Shown: positions 25,068 to 34,872, counted from the first letter of the stretch. The stretch is 64,000 bases of DNA from Taibaiella koreensis (GCF_003545715.1 NZ_QVNU01000009.1:1-64000), one strand, 5' to 3'. Made by a program: numbers and translations. Notes: generated from the sequence alone by a model not told the origin.

Positions 25068-28000
25068 ATGAAAACAATACTGAAGTGCATCTGCCTTATT
25101 TTGCCGGCGGTAATGATCGGCCCCGGGACCTTGATGGCCCAGCAATTGAGCGATCCTACCACCAATATACCGCAGCCACCCAGCACAGGCACGGTATCTA
25201 TCTCCTATCCTTATTTGTACAATCAGCCCTCCAATACGCTGTATAACTTTGTGACTACCCAAGCGCCGGATGTGCCTACGCCCACCTGGCCACCCGCCGG
25301 CGAGGCCTACCGGCAGACTACGGCCTTTGTCGATGGTATAGGCCGCCCGCTGCAGACAGTTTCGAAAAAGGCGCATGCCAGCGGCGCCGATATCGTGCAG
25401 CCTTATGTCTATGATGAGGCCGGCCGGGAACGTTACCACTACCTGCAATATGCCAAATCACCGACGGCCTCCGATGGCAAGTTCGACGCAGCCGCGTTTA
25501 CCCACTTCGTCGATTTTTACCACCTTGTAAGCGCCACGGAGCATCCCTTCAGCCTTACCCAATACGACAACTCCCCGCTGGACCGCGTGACGAAGCAATT
25601 GCCGCCCGGAGCCAGCTGGGTGGGCGCCGGCAGAGGCGTCGGTTATGAATACCGTTCCAATGAGGCCGGCGAAGTACGGCTATGGAGCATCGGCAATGCC
25701 GGAACCGATCTGCCCGTATCCAACGGGTACTATAATGCCGGCGAGATCAGTGTGCTGACGACAACCGATGAAGACGGCAAATTCAGCATGGAATACAAGG
25801 ACAAGGCAGGCCGGATCGTGCTGAAGAAATCCTTCGCTTTCGACAACCACCAGCCGCCTACGGCGCATAACGGTTATGCCTGCACCTATTATGTGTACGA
25901 CGATATGCAGCGGCTACGCTATGTGATCCCGCCCTTGGCCATAGATCAACGAACCGAATCGGGCAATACCTGGAGCATAACAACGGCCGTTGCTACCGGG
26001 CTTTGCTACAGTTACGTATATGATGGCCGTGGCCGCATGGTAGAGAAGAAGATCCCGGGAAAAGAAGTAGAATATTACGTGTACGACAAGCGGGACCGGC
26101 CGGTATTTCACCAGGATGGCAACCTGAGACAGGCCGGTGGCTGGTGGTCGTTTACCTTTTACGATATCCTGGATCGTCCCATCGTTACCGGTAAAGGGCA
26201 GGCTACAGGCACTACCCGCCAGGATTTTGCCGCCGTAATGGAGGATAATTCGACCTACCCGTCTAATCACTGGCTCTATTATGCCAAGAACTACAACCTT
26301 TACCATGATTATCCTTCGAGCTTAAATTACTGTGACATCCTGAGTTACACTTACTACGATGGCTATGACCAGACTCCCGCATTCAATTTCGATCCAGCAC
26401 AATATAACGGACAAATTCCGGTGGGCAGTCCCATGTATGTGTTCCCGAAGAATGCTACAGTGTTACGCGGGATGGTAACCGCAACCAAACAAAGAGTTTT
26501 ACTCCCCGATGGCCTTGGCGACTACCTCACAACCGTAAACTACTATGATGATGATGGGCGAAACATCCAGGCCCAATCAGAGAATCTAAATGGTGGTCTA
26601 GACATCAGCTCAAACATATATTATTTCCAGGGGTCGATATGGAAAAACATTCTGCGTCATGAAAACCCTCAAGCGAAACCCATCGCTAACAGTACTGATG
26701 GACCACACACACAGCGTAAATTGGTTACCGTTTTTGAGCGTGGTTTGGAGCGAGCCGGAGGGGATGACCAACTGACGAAGATCACCCAACAAACCGATAA
26801 CGGCATTGAATACGCAGTTGCAAATTATTATTATGACCACATGGGCCGCATGGTAACGAAACAGACCCCGGCCGGGAACACTCTGCAGGAATACAATATG
26901 CGGGGCTTGCTGAACCACATAGACGTAGCCAATACCAATAATGTACCAGACAGCACCCATTTATTCGAAGAGAACTTATACTATGATCAGGGGTTTGGCA
27001 GCAGGTTGTTTAACGGAAATATCGCCGGCATTACCTGGCGTAAGGCAGGCAATAATGCGCCTGTAGAAGCTTATGGCTATAGCTACGATATGCTGAACCG
27101 GCTGAGCCATGCAGAATACAGGCGGCAGAATGCGGCGAACCAGTGGTCCAATGCAGCATATGATTATACCGCTTCCGGTATGGATTATGATCTGAACGGC
27201 AACCTCCAGCACATGAACCAGCGGGGCATCAACCCGCCTGGTATCAATGCCCCAATAGACATGGACCAGCTCAGCTATACTTATGCACCGGCAAGCAACC
27301 AGCTGGTTAAGGTGCAGGATCTAGTAGTGCCTTCCGCGACGGTGTCGTTGCCCGATTTCAAAGACAATGCCAACGCTTCCCAGGAGTACAGCTATGATCC
27401 CAATGGCAATATGCTCACCGATGCTAACAAACAGATCACCAGTCCGATCCTCTATAACTATCTCAACAAACCTGCTTTTATCCAACTGCCTGCAGGTGAG
27501 ATCGGCTATGTATACGACATTTCCGGAAGCCTATTGCAAAAGCGTGTCAAAACATATAGTGTAGGGACGAAGGATAGATATGATTATATCGGTAACTTTG
27601 TCTATAAGAACGATACGCTTCAATATTTTAGAAATACTGAAGGGAAAAGTCGTCCGGTGGTTAACAGTACAGGTGAAACGAAATTTGTGTACGACTATTT
27701 TGTAAAAGATCACCTGGGCAATGTACGCAGCACCATTAATGCGGCACCTATTGACGAAATATACTTAGCCCGGCACGAGATCTCGCTGGCCAATATAGAG
27801 CAATTGATCTTTGACAATATACCAACGGTACGGGACAGCAAGCCCGGCAGCAATGATCCCGAGGACCGTATGGCAGCAAGGCTCAACGGCAGCGACAAGC
27901 GTGTCGGTACAGCTATCATGTTGAAGACCATGCCCGGTGACCGCTTTATTGTTAAATCAGATGCCTTTTATGAAGGTGAATTCAAGTCAAACGGGGACAG

Positions 28001-29378
28001 CGGGCCGGAGGCCGTGGTGGAATCGCTGATGAGCGCCTTGCTGAAGGGCAATACCTACGCAGGCATACCCATCGATGAGTTGCCGGAGAATGTGCGGATC
28101 GTAAAAAATGCCTTATCGAATCCTTCCCTGATCGGCCAGCTCAATAACCTGTCAGCCAACGACGATCCGGATCGTCCCAGGGCGCACCTGAACGTATTGT
28201 TCTTTGATAATAAACTGCAACTGGTCGATAAAAGCAGCAGCGTGACCCAGGTACCCTTCGATGGCATCAGCGGCTGGAATACCTTTGGACCGATACCTGA
28301 ATTCAACGGTCCCCCGGAAATCGGCGTGGTAAGCCCCGGCGATGGTTATGTGCTGGTCTATGTCGACAACCAGAGTATCGGTAAAGATGTATGGTTCGAC
28401 AACATCATGATCGAAAATTATACAGGTAAAGTGTTAGAAGAAGACCACTATTACCCCTTTGGTCTGACCATACAAACCAGCCAGGCCATCAATGCGAAGA
28501 AAAATGATATTAAATTTCAGAGCCAGCGCCACGAAGATGACTTTGGACTAAATATGTATAGCTTTAAATATAGAGAACATGATCCACAAATAGGAAGGTT
28601 TTGGCAGATTGACCCTTTAGCTGATAAATATGAGTTCAACAGCACTTATGCCTTCTCTGAAAACAAAGTAGTGAATGCAATCGAGCTTGAAGGTTTGGAA
28701 GCGGTAAAATTGAGCGATGGAAATACGCTGTATGGTCCATGGGATCGGTCAGTAACAACTGGAACAGATGGGAAGACTACCTCTTTAGCAGAAGCTACCT
28801 ACAATATGCTAAAAAAAGTTGAAATAAACGATAAGGGAGAGGCGTCTGTGATTAATACGATTATAAATAATTACCAGCTTAAAGACCTAGGTTCCACCAC
28901 TGGATTTATTAATGGCAAACATGAGACTATTGCAGGAAGCACAAATGTAGGTCATAGGTATATAATTTCCACAGAAGATTATTTTTACTCTGGTTCAGTA
29001 AAGGGCGGACCTGAAAACATGGCACCCGCGATATTATCATTAGCGCATGAGTTTGGGCACACCAATCAACGAGATCATTTAAACGACGTTGTAACGGGTC
29101 ACAATAAAAGAGAGTTTTTTGCAAATTATTTCAACATATTGCCTAATGATCGTAGCGTCAGTTCAAAATACTTATTTGGCGACCGACTGCCTAAAACAAT
29201 AAAATTACCAGAAAATTCTTCTATAAGAAGCATTGGATCATGGAGAACAAAATTTAATGAATACTACCGTAACTTAAACAAGGAAGATCAAGCTACATTT
29301 AAACCCTTATTAGATAAGGCGAACAAAGAAGCAGATAAATGGCTAATCAATCTCACTACCAACTACCTAAAAAAATAA
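25068..29378 (+). CDS. DUF6443/Rhs-core protein with a metalloprotease-like C-terminal tip
   Basis: 1436 residues: signal peptide (about 1-24), DUF6443-like N-terminal region (about 75-160; FVDGIGRPLQTVSKKA), YD repeats through the middle, and the Rhs-associated core near residues 1165-1215 (REHDPQIGRFWQIDPLA, then NAIELEGLEA). The final 220 residues form a variable tip. The tip contains HEFGHTNQRDH (His1327 onward, bases 29046-29078), which has the zinc-binding HExxH spacing with a third His six residues on, as in metzincins. A nearby REFFANYF could instead give a gluzincin-type Glu ligand. The DNA becomes AT-rich from about 28500, the sign of a swapped-in tip. Two likely immunity genes follow. 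Toxin activity is inferred. Confidence 0.85.
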   Translation: MKTILKCICLILPAVMIGPGTLMAQQLSDPTTNIPQPPSTGTVSISYPYLYNQPSNTLYNFVTTQAPDVPTPTWPPAGEAYRQTTAFVDGIGRPLQTVSKKAHASGADIVQPYVYDEAGRERYHYLQYAKSPTASDGKFDAAAFTHFVDFYHLVSATEHPFSLTQYDNSPLDRVTKQLPPGASWVGAGRGVGYEYRSNEAGEVRLWSIGNAGTDLPVSNGYYNAGEISVLTTTDEDGKFSMEYKDKAGRIVLKKSFAFDNHQPPTAHNGYACTYYVYDDMQRLRYVIPPLAIDQRTESGNTWSITTAVATGLCYSYVYDGRGRMVEKKIPGKEVEYYVYDKRDRPVFHQDGNLRQAGGWWSFTFYDILDRPIVTGKGQATGTTRQDFAAVMEDNSTYPSNHWLYYAKNYNLYHDYPSSLNYCDILSYTYYDGYDQTPAFNFDPAQYNGQIPVGSPMYVFPKNATVLRGMVTATKQRVLLPDGLGDYLTTVNYYDDDGRNIQAQSENLNGGLDISSNIYYFQGSIWKNILRHENPQAKPIANSTDGPHTQRKLVTVFERGLERAGGDDQLTKITQQTDNGIEYAVANYYYDHMGRMVTKQTPAGNTLQEYNMRGLLNHIDVANTNNVPDSTHLFEENLYYDQGFGSRLFNGNIAGITWRKAGNNAPVEAYGYSYDMLNRLSHAEYRRQNAANQWSNAAYDYTASGMDYDLNGNLQHMNQRGINPPGINAPIDMDQLSYTYAPASNQLVKVQDLVVPSATVSLPDFKDNANASQEYSYDPNGNMLTDANKQITSPILYNYLNKPAFIQLPAGEIGYVYDISGSLLQKRVKTYSVGTKDRYDYIGNFVYKNDTLQYFRNTEGKSRPVVNSTGETKFVYDYFVKDHLGNVRSTINAAPIDEIYLARHEISLANIEQLIFDNIPTVRDSKPGSNDPEDRMAARLNGSDKRVGTAIMLKTMPGDRFIVKSDAFYEGEFKSNGDSGPEAVVESLMSALLKGNTYAGIPIDELPENVRIVKNALSNPSLIGQLNNLSANDDPDRPRAHLNVLFFDNKLQLVDKSSSVTQVPFDGISGWNTFGPIPEFNGPPEIGVVSPGDGYVLVYVDNQSIGKDVWFDNIMIENYTGKVLEEDHYYPFGLTIQTSQAINAKKNDIKFQSQRHEDDFGLNMYSFKYREHDPQIGRFWQIDPLADKYEFNSTYAFSENKVVNAIELEGLEAVKLSDGNTLYGPWDRSVTTGTDGKTTSLAEATYNMLKKVEINDKGEASVINTIINNYQLKDLGSTTGFINGKHETIAGSTNVGHRYIISTEDYFYSGSVKGGPENMAPAILSLAHEFGHTNQRDHLNDVVTGHNKREFFANYFNILPNDRSVSSKYLFGDRLPKTIKLPENSSIRSIGSWRTKFNEYYRNLNKEDQATFKPLLDKANKEADKWLINLTTNYLKK

Positions 29379-29386
29379 CTCAAACT

Positions 29387-29866
29387 ATGCGACTATCCAC
29401 TGTTTGCCTACTTTTGGCCGGTCTAATTCTAATTTCTTTTAAAGGAAAAGGACACTTAAGTACTGTTTCGTTCAAAATAAAGAATGACACGCTTTCATTA
29501 AAGAATGGAAGCACCTCACTTCAATATCAAATCTCTTTTACAAATAATACGAAAAAAAATATCGAGTTCCCTAACCACTTGAGGGCTGCTTATGAGGACA
29601 ATTTGACAAACGATTATTATCTCATTATCCACAAGATAGGCGATACTACCCGCTCTCAGGAGCCTTTCGAGCGAATGTCATATTTTGAAGCTTTTAACCC
29701 TGGCCCGTTTTTAAATATTAAGCCTTCTCAGAGACACACCAAGGAATTTGCTACCAACTTTTATCCAATAGAAGTTCCGGGAATCTATATCGTCCAGTTT
29801 GTTTTCGCAAATGATCTTTCCTTTCTTGGGAAAAGTAATTTGGATACCCTTGTTGTTTTGCCATAA
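29387..29866 (+). CDS. Exported beta-sandwich-like protein, candidate immunity to the Rhs tip (copy 1)
   Basis: 159 residues from the ATG at 29387, 8 bases after the Rhs stop; an earlier in-frame ATG at 29339 lies inside the Rhs gene. It has a signal peptide (about 1-22). The mature part is mostly beta-strand-like: NDTLSLKNGSTSLQYQISF, a Lys/Asn turn, then a long strand pair ending PGIYIVQFVFANDL. The order of NxT turn, aromatic-Pro motif, IKPSQ and PGxYxVQF recalls the BsuPI family of proteinase inhibitors, which would suit immunity to a protease; that resemblance is by eye only. Confidence 0.82.
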   Translation: MRLSTVCLLLAGLILISFKGKGHLSTVSFKIKNDTLSLKNGSTSLQYQISFTNNTKKNIEFPNHLRAAYEDNLTNDYYLIIHKIGDTTRSQEPFERMSYFEAFNPGPFLNIKPSQRHTKEFATNFYPIEVPGIYIVQFVFANDLSFLGKSNLDTLVVLP

Positions 29867-30135
29867 CTACCAGAGTTAGTTTTTCGATGGAGTCAGTCTA
29901 TTGCTATATAGGATTAGCAATTGCTGCTTCTATATAACTATGAAGTGGATTCCACAACAAAGCTGTTTTTCGTTGACGTCGATTTACCACAGTTATTGTA
30001 CGGTAAGTGCCCCGGCAAGCGCCCTCATGTATGTGTATCGATTTTCGTAATGCTGTCGATCAACGATTATCAGATCGCCTGGAAGCGATACCGCGGCAAT
30101 TGGTTAACAGATTGAACCCCAAAACTATTTAAGAA
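29867..30135. other. Spacer between the two immunity-like genes
   Basis: A 269-base spacer. A 64-codon ORF (29921-30115) and a second frame (about 30045-30115) look faintly protein-like, but neither has a convincing start or family. They may be the remains of a previous toxin tip or immunity gene, as often accumulates downstream of Rhs genes. Confidence 0.3.
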
Positions 30136-30624
30136 ATGGCAAGAAATATGCGAATCACCGGCATTCTTATTTTAGCCTTGGCTTTCTTTTTATCGTTTAG
30201 AGGAAGAGAAAGCTTGTCCGCTGTTTCATTCAAATTAAAAAATGACACCCTAAATTTAAAAAGTGGGAGAACCGTGCTCGAATATCAAGTTTCTTTTATT
30301 AATAAAGTCAAAAAGGCTATCCGGTTTCCCAAATACTTGGCAACAGGTTATGAGAATGATTTACTAAATGATTACTATTTCGTCATCCAAAAGATAGATG
30401 GTACTTCTAGATCGCCAGAGCCATTTGAACGAGTGTCGTATGTTGAAGGCCTTAACCCTGGTCCGTTTTTAAATATTAGGCCTTCACAAAAGCATACCCA
30501 TGTTGATGCGACCAATTTATATCAATTACAACATCCAGGTGTATTTACAATTCAATTTGTCTTTGCAAATGATCTGTCCTTTCTTGGGAAAAGCAATCTA
30601 GATACGCTCGTGGTGTTGCCCTAA
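30136..30624 (+). CDS. Exported beta-sandwich-like protein, candidate immunity to the Rhs tip (copy 2)
   Basis: 162 residues, a clear paralogue of the gene at 29387: both carry VSFKxKNDTLxLKxG, PFERxSY, NPGPFLNIxPSQxHT and an identical SFLGKSNLDTLVVLP ending. The middle third is the most changed part. A duplicate immunity gene may protect against a related toxin variant. Start: ATG at 30136; the next Met, five codons on, is also possible. Its leader has a hydrophobic segment suited to export. Confidence 0.8.
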   Translation: MARNMRITGILILALAFFLSFRGRESLSAVSFKLKNDTLNLKSGRTVLEYQVSFINKVKKAIRFPKYLATGYENDLLNDYYFVIQKIDGTSRSPEPFERVSYVEGLNPGPFLNIRPSQKHTHVDATNLYQLQHPGVFTIQFVFANDLSFLGKSNLDTLVVLP

Positions 30625-30695
30625 ACTCAGAAATGGAAGATACACTTTAATCACCTTGTTGAATGGAAAGCTATTCCTAACGCTAAACAAACCCC

Positions 30696-31842
30696 ATGAA
30701 AAACCTGAGTATATTAAAGTCCTTAACGGCGATAGGATTATTGGCAATTACTATTATTAGCCAATCCTGCCAAAAATCACCTTTGAGCGAGACACAAACA
30801 AAAGCATCACAGCCCGCTCACGCAATGCTATTCAGCGTGACAGATCCTAACTTCGTGACAGTGGACGATGCAGCTGACATAGCACAATGGATCACACACG
30901 ATCTATTTATGGGTGGCGAGAATAAAATAACCAAACGGCAGATCGCCTCAACCATAACGTTCAACAATGAAGACGGTATTCCGACGATGTACCTGTTCAA
31001 TATGGTTCACCACGACAAGTGCCGTGATCGATGCCATACGAAAAGAGGAAATTACGGATGACATTGATGGCAACCGTTCGTCATGGCTGCAAATAGGCCT
31101 GCGGGCACCGGCTGTTTACGACAACAGGGTTCTTAATCTGCTCAGAACGATAGAACGCCTGTCTATATGCGCACCCGACGTTATAGGCTTTAAAGGTCCA
31201 TGGCTCAATAATAATTGGGGGCAGCAATGCACTTATAACAACCTTATTCCTGTTGGGGGGTGCACAGAAGATTGTGGCAGAGCGCCCACCGGTTGTGTAG
31301 CCACAGCTGGAGCCATTCTTGCCCATTTTTGGGCTGCTCCCAGTACGGTATATAACTATAATTATGCCGCTATGAATCGCAATGCTGGAGATACGGGTGT
31401 ACAGCGCCTCATGCTTAATGTTGGTCAGACGGTGAATATGAATTGGGCTTGCGGTGGATCCGATGCGAAGACCAAAGACCTGAGGAACTTCTTTGGAAAT
31501 TATCTTTATTACGGAGCATTCGGTGAGTATGATGATTATGACAACAACGCAGGCCGCTGGACAATAAAAGCCGATATAGACGCCGGCAGGCCTGTAATAT
31601 TGGATGGCTGTACACAACAGGTCAATTGGTTACAGCTTCATTTTAAGCATGGCAAATGCCACACCTGGCTTTGTGACGGCTACAGAGTGTCTGCTAATCC
31701 CTGCCGTAGTACGAGCTTTCACTTGCATATGAATTGGGGATGGGACGGCAATGAAAACGGGTTCTATTTCCAGACGGGCAATTGGGCTACCGATGCTGCT
31801 TATCAATATTCAAGAAGCATTCTCCATAATGTCCATCCATAA
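30696..31842 (+). pseudogene. C10 (streptopain-like) cysteine protease gene, frameshifted in its propeptide
   Basis: Two overlapping frames together make one protein. The first (30696-31061) has a lipoprotein-type signal (ISQSCQ) and the start of a propeptide. The second (30967-31842) contains the C10 catalytic domain: the nucleophile Cys in APTGCVATAGAI (codon 31294), the His in GKCHTWLCDGY (codon 31660) and HMNWGWDGNENGFYF. The reading frame must change near 31010-31030, since the sequence after YLFNMV in frame one continues as SAVIDAIRKEE in the other. A single-base indel in the pro-region would explain it; this may be true decay or a sequencing error. The family degrades proteins outside the cell. 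Confidence 0.75.
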
Positions 31843-31852
31843 TTCCATAACA

Positions 31853-32377
31853 ATGAGAAAATCAATCTCGGGAGTAGTTATTTCTTTATGCCTTGTTTTT
31901 GTCGCATGTAAGGCGAAACGTGTTCCTGCTCTTCCACCTAATGTCTTGTTTTTTCAAATTAAACTGGATGGACAGATTTTAGATGACTCGATACTAGCTA
32001 AGGTTAAACTCTTTTATTATGATAAAAATGGCAATCGGATTGATAGCCTGCCCTGGAATTATGATGATAGAACGTTTCTCTTTCCAGCTTCAAGGAGCTC
32101 GGGTGGCTTGGATGGAAAAGGCGTATTGTGCAGTGGATACATCGCCAGATACATTATTCGCGGCGAGGGTGTCAACACCATGTATTTGGAATATCCCAAC
32201 GCCGATATCGACACGTTATACGTAGAAGTCGCAGATATCGGCAGCGAAGCTGGCGCAAGAGACCGTTGCTATTGTGATAATCCCTTTACCATAGTTCGTT
32301 TCAACGGAAAAGATGCTCCCGAAACCACCGACATCCATACGGACAATGGCAAGCCTATTTACCTGTTCTCGAAATAA
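31853..32377 (+). CDS. Lipoprotein downstream of the C10 protease, candidate inhibitor
   Basis: 174 residues from the ATG at 31853; an upstream start overlaps the protease gene in another frame. The N-terminus is a lipoprotein signal with a lipobox at FVAC. The mature part is beta-rich with a Cys-containing loop (GARDRCYCDNPF) and several Asp-rich turns. It starts 10 bases after the protease stop. In streptococci and Bacteroides, C10 protease genes are paired with inhibitor genes (spi, bfi), so an inhibitor or anchor role is a sensible inference. I do not recognise a specific family. Confidence 0.7.
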   Translation: MRKSISGVVISLCLVFVACKAKRVPALPPNVLFFQIKLDGQILDDSILAKVKLFYYDKNGNRIDSLPWNYDDRTFLFPASRSSGGLDGKGVLCSGYIARYIIRGEGVNTMYLEYPNADIDTLYVEVADIGSEAGARDRCYCDNPFTIVRFNGKDAPETTDIHTDNGKPIYLFSK

Positions 32378-32439
32378 ATAAAGCTGACTATCCCGATATT
32401 GGAAACATTAGTCAAATTCGTTTTGATAACGGTGCTGAG

Positions 32440-32477
32440 CCCGTCGAAGCACCATTTGTAGCCGTCTTTTCGACGGG
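32440..32477. repeat. REP-like palindrome (single copy here, second copy at 58.4 kb)
   Basis: CCCGTCGAA (32440-32448) and TTCGACGGG (32469-32477) form a 9-bp stem around a 20-base loop. The left part, CTGAGCCCGTCGAAGCACCA, is nearly the same as bases 58424-58442, so this is a dispersed repeat family of the genome. Confidence 0.65.
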
Positions 32478-32574
32478 ATGGTAACATAAATAAATCCATG
32501 CTCCCGGGGACATATCACCCAATAATGTTTAAAACGACAATTAATACTCATCTCTAAAACAAACCTGAAATACG

Positions 32575-33420
32575 ATGAACTTGAAAAGGCTTTACACACT
32601 TTTACTTTTAGCTGCTGCGACCAATTTATCTTATGCAAAGGATAATAGCCGCTTTTACGTCAATTTGAGCGGTGAATATGCTATCCCGGTTTTGGGCAAC
32701 AGGGGTTTTGAAGATCAATATATCCAAACTTATCTGGCGCCATCGGCGGGCGGCAACCCGGTCTCATTGAGCAGCACAACCAAAAAGACCTCTTTTGCAG
32801 CGGGCTACTGGATCAACGGCAGCATCGGCTATTGTATCAGCCCCAACCTGGCTTTTGACCTGGGCATACAAATCGGCCTGTCGAAAAGTAAAAAGACCTA
32901 CAGGGAAACGCTCGAGGAATTCGGAGACCTGTTTACCAGCACAACCCATGTTGGTAATCTGCTGCTTTTGTCGCCGGCGATCAAATACCGATACCCCCTG
33001 GGAACAAACTTTTTTATTCATGCAAAAGCAGGCCTGGCTTTACCCCTCGGGGCAAAATTTTATATCGAGGACCTGGCATACCCTAACAGGCTGACCAATG
33101 CTGAAGTAAAAACGAGATTTTCTTTGGGATTCACCTCCGGGATCGGAGGCGAGTACCGGATTGTCAAGCACCTGTGGGCCTTGGCTGAGATCAATGTTAC
33201 GGCTCTCAATCTGGATGCAAAGCAAAAAACGATCGTGTCTTATTCGGAGGACGGACAAGACCTGTTGAATAAGATCCCTGAGGAGCAGCGTACGACGTAT
33301 TATGAAAACGATGTACAGTATAATCTTGGCTTCACTCAGGGACGCAGGAATGTCCAACAGCCGTTTGAGATACCCTTAAGCCGGCTGGGCCTTAGGCTTG
33401 GTCTTTCCTATTACTTTTGA
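32575..33420 (+). CDS. Outer-membrane beta-barrel protein
   Basis: 281 residues with a signal peptide (cleavage likely after SYA, residue 21). The mature protein is built of alternating hydrophobic strands and short turns, begins with a strand FYVNLSGEYAIPV, and ends with LGLRLGLSYYF, the C-terminal aromatic signature of outer-membrane barrels. The strand count fits an eight- to ten-strand barrel. No ligand can be named. Flanked by repeat DNA on the right, it is probably monocistronic. Confidence 0.88.
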   Translation: MNLKRLYTLLLLAAATNLSYAKDNSRFYVNLSGEYAIPVLGNRGFEDQYIQTYLAPSAGGNPVSLSSTTKKTSFAAGYWINGSIGYCISPNLAFDLGIQIGLSKSKKTYRETLEEFGDLFTSTTHVGNLLLLSPAIKYRYPLGTNFFIHAKAGLALPLGAKFYIEDLAYPNRLTNAEVKTRFSLGFTSGIGGEYRIVKHLWALAEINVTALNLDAKQKTIVSYSEDGQDLLNKIPEEQRTTYYENDVQYNLGFTQGRRNVQQPFEIPLSRLGLRLGLSYYF

Positions 33421-33614
33421 CCGTAGCCTGGCCCGAACGCCCCGGGATCAGCGTCGGGCATTTTCCCCAAAAAGGGCCGGCCCAGGTGAATAACCCCGAA
33501 TGCTTTGTTAGCGCGCTCGAGGCGCAAAGGCACTAGATTGTATTGCCCACGGCGGCGCGGCGTAACTATGGACGATGATCTGTTTATGATCCTTTTGTGC
33601 CGTTGTGTCTCCAT

Positions 33615-33963
33615 GAGCAAAATAACCGCATGAACAGGCACATCCTATAGCACGCACACTGTCATCCTGATCGAAGCTTGCGCAGCATGTGCAGAGAAGG
33701 ATCCCGGGTATTTATAGCGCGCAAACGCACATACTATGTTTAAAGCGTCCCTCTTTGTACCATTGTGCCTCTGTGAGCAAAATAACCGCATGAACAGGCG
33801 CATCCTATAGCACGCACACTGCATCCTGATCGAAGCTTGCGCAGCATGTGCAGAGAAGGATCCCGGGTATTTATAGCGCGCAAACGCACATACTATGTTT
33901 AAAGCGTCCCTCTTTGTACCATTGTGCCTCTGTGAGCAAAATAACCGCATGAACAGGCGCATG
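33615..33963. repeat. 160-bp tandem repeat, two full copies plus a partial third
   Basis: Unit 1 is 33615-33774, unit 2 is 33775-33933, and about 30 bases of a third follow before the sequence diverges. Copies 1 and 2 differ by a single substitution and one base of length. A diverged piece of unit end precedes copy 1. The unit contains ATCCTGATCGAAGCTTGCGC, like the GTCATCCTGAGCGAAG-type repeats common between Bacteroidota genes. An ORF on the minus strand is only an effect of this repetition. The surrounding region 33421-34140 holds no gene that I can support. Confidence 0.9.
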
Positions 33964-34140
33964 CGTGGCATGTGCGCGGGGCAATGGCATCAAAATTAAA
34001 TATGCACAATTGGAAAGAATACTTAATTTGCATATTGTCTCATAATGAGTAGATAATACAGTAAAAGATGCCCGTTTTCCGTCAACACCATAGCCGCACT
34101 GTTTGTTACAGTGCGGATTGTTTACTATTATACTCATCCG

Positions 34141-34872
34141 ATGCTCCGCGTTTTGATTATTGAGGATAATCTCCCGATCAGGAATGCGCTTTTGTCGATG
34201 ATGGGGAAGCCGCCCGGGGTTTTCGTCGCGGGCACTTGCAGCACTGTCGCTGCTGCCCGGGTATTGTTGACGACTACCGCTCCCGATCTGGTTCTGCTTG
34301 ATATTGAGCTGGAGGATGGTACTGCCTTCGACCTGCTCTCGGGCTTACCGGAGATCAGCTTTAAGATCATTTTCATCACTGCCTACAATGAGCATGCGAT
34401 CAAAGCAGTGAAGCTCGGCGCGCTGGACTACCTGCTGAAGCCAATAGATGAGGCGGAGCTGATGGCCGCCCTGGAAAAAGCGGGCGGCGCTCCCCGGCAA
34501 TCGGGCGACCAGATATCGGTCGCCCACCAGCATATGATGAGCGCTGATGGCTGCGACCGCATTGTCTTAAAAGAACACAATATCATACGGGTCGTACCAC
34601 GCAAAGAAGTCTTATACTGCCAGAGCAACAACGGCTATACCTTGTTCTTTCTTACTGACGGTAGGAAGATCACCGTTTCGAGGTCGGTAAAGGAATATGA
34701 AAAATTGCTACCGTCCTTTTCTTTCATCCGCGTCCACAATTCCTATATCGTCAATCTCGAACACGTGGAATTGTATCACCGTGAGGGCTACCTCGTTTTA
34801 AAAGGTGGCATCGAAGTACCCGTATCCACGCGAAAGCGGGAAGAGGTGATTAAAGTGCTCACGCACCATTGA
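34141..34872 (+). CDS. Orphan LytTR response regulator
   Basis: 243 residues from the ATG at 34141; ten codons lie open upstream but add an unlikely N-terminus. Receiver domain: IEDN at 7-10, Asp in LVLLDIELEDG near residue 49, TAYNEHA, and Lys in LLKPIDE. The LytTR domain (about 150-240) is complete: YCQSNNGYTLFFLTDG, then FSFIRVHNSYIVNLEHVE. No histidine kinase is adjacent. It lies 5.5 kb upstream of a predicted LytTR site and the secreted-protein array, which makes it a candidate regulator of that cluster. Confidence 0.9.
   Translation: MLRVLIIEDNLPIRNALLSMMGKPPGVFVAGTCSTVAAARVLLTTTAPDLVLLDIELEDGTAFDLLSGLPEISFKIIFITAYNEHAIKAVKLGALDYLLKPIDEAELMAALEKAGGAPRQSGDQISVAHQHMMSADGCDRIVLKEHNIIRVVPRKEVLYCQSNNGYTLFFLTDGRKITVSRSVKEYEKLLPSFSFIRVHNSYIVNLEHVELYHREGYLVLKGGIEVPVSTRKREEVIKVLTHH

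Noticed and set aside
21465-29124. Many long antisense ORFs across the Rhs genes
   Set aside because: They mirror the codon bias of the real, long forward genes and have no starts or motifs of their own.
33645-33971. 108-codon minus-strand ORF with internally repeated protein sequence
   Set aside because: The repeat in the protein is only the 160-bp DNA repeat; composition is not protein-like.
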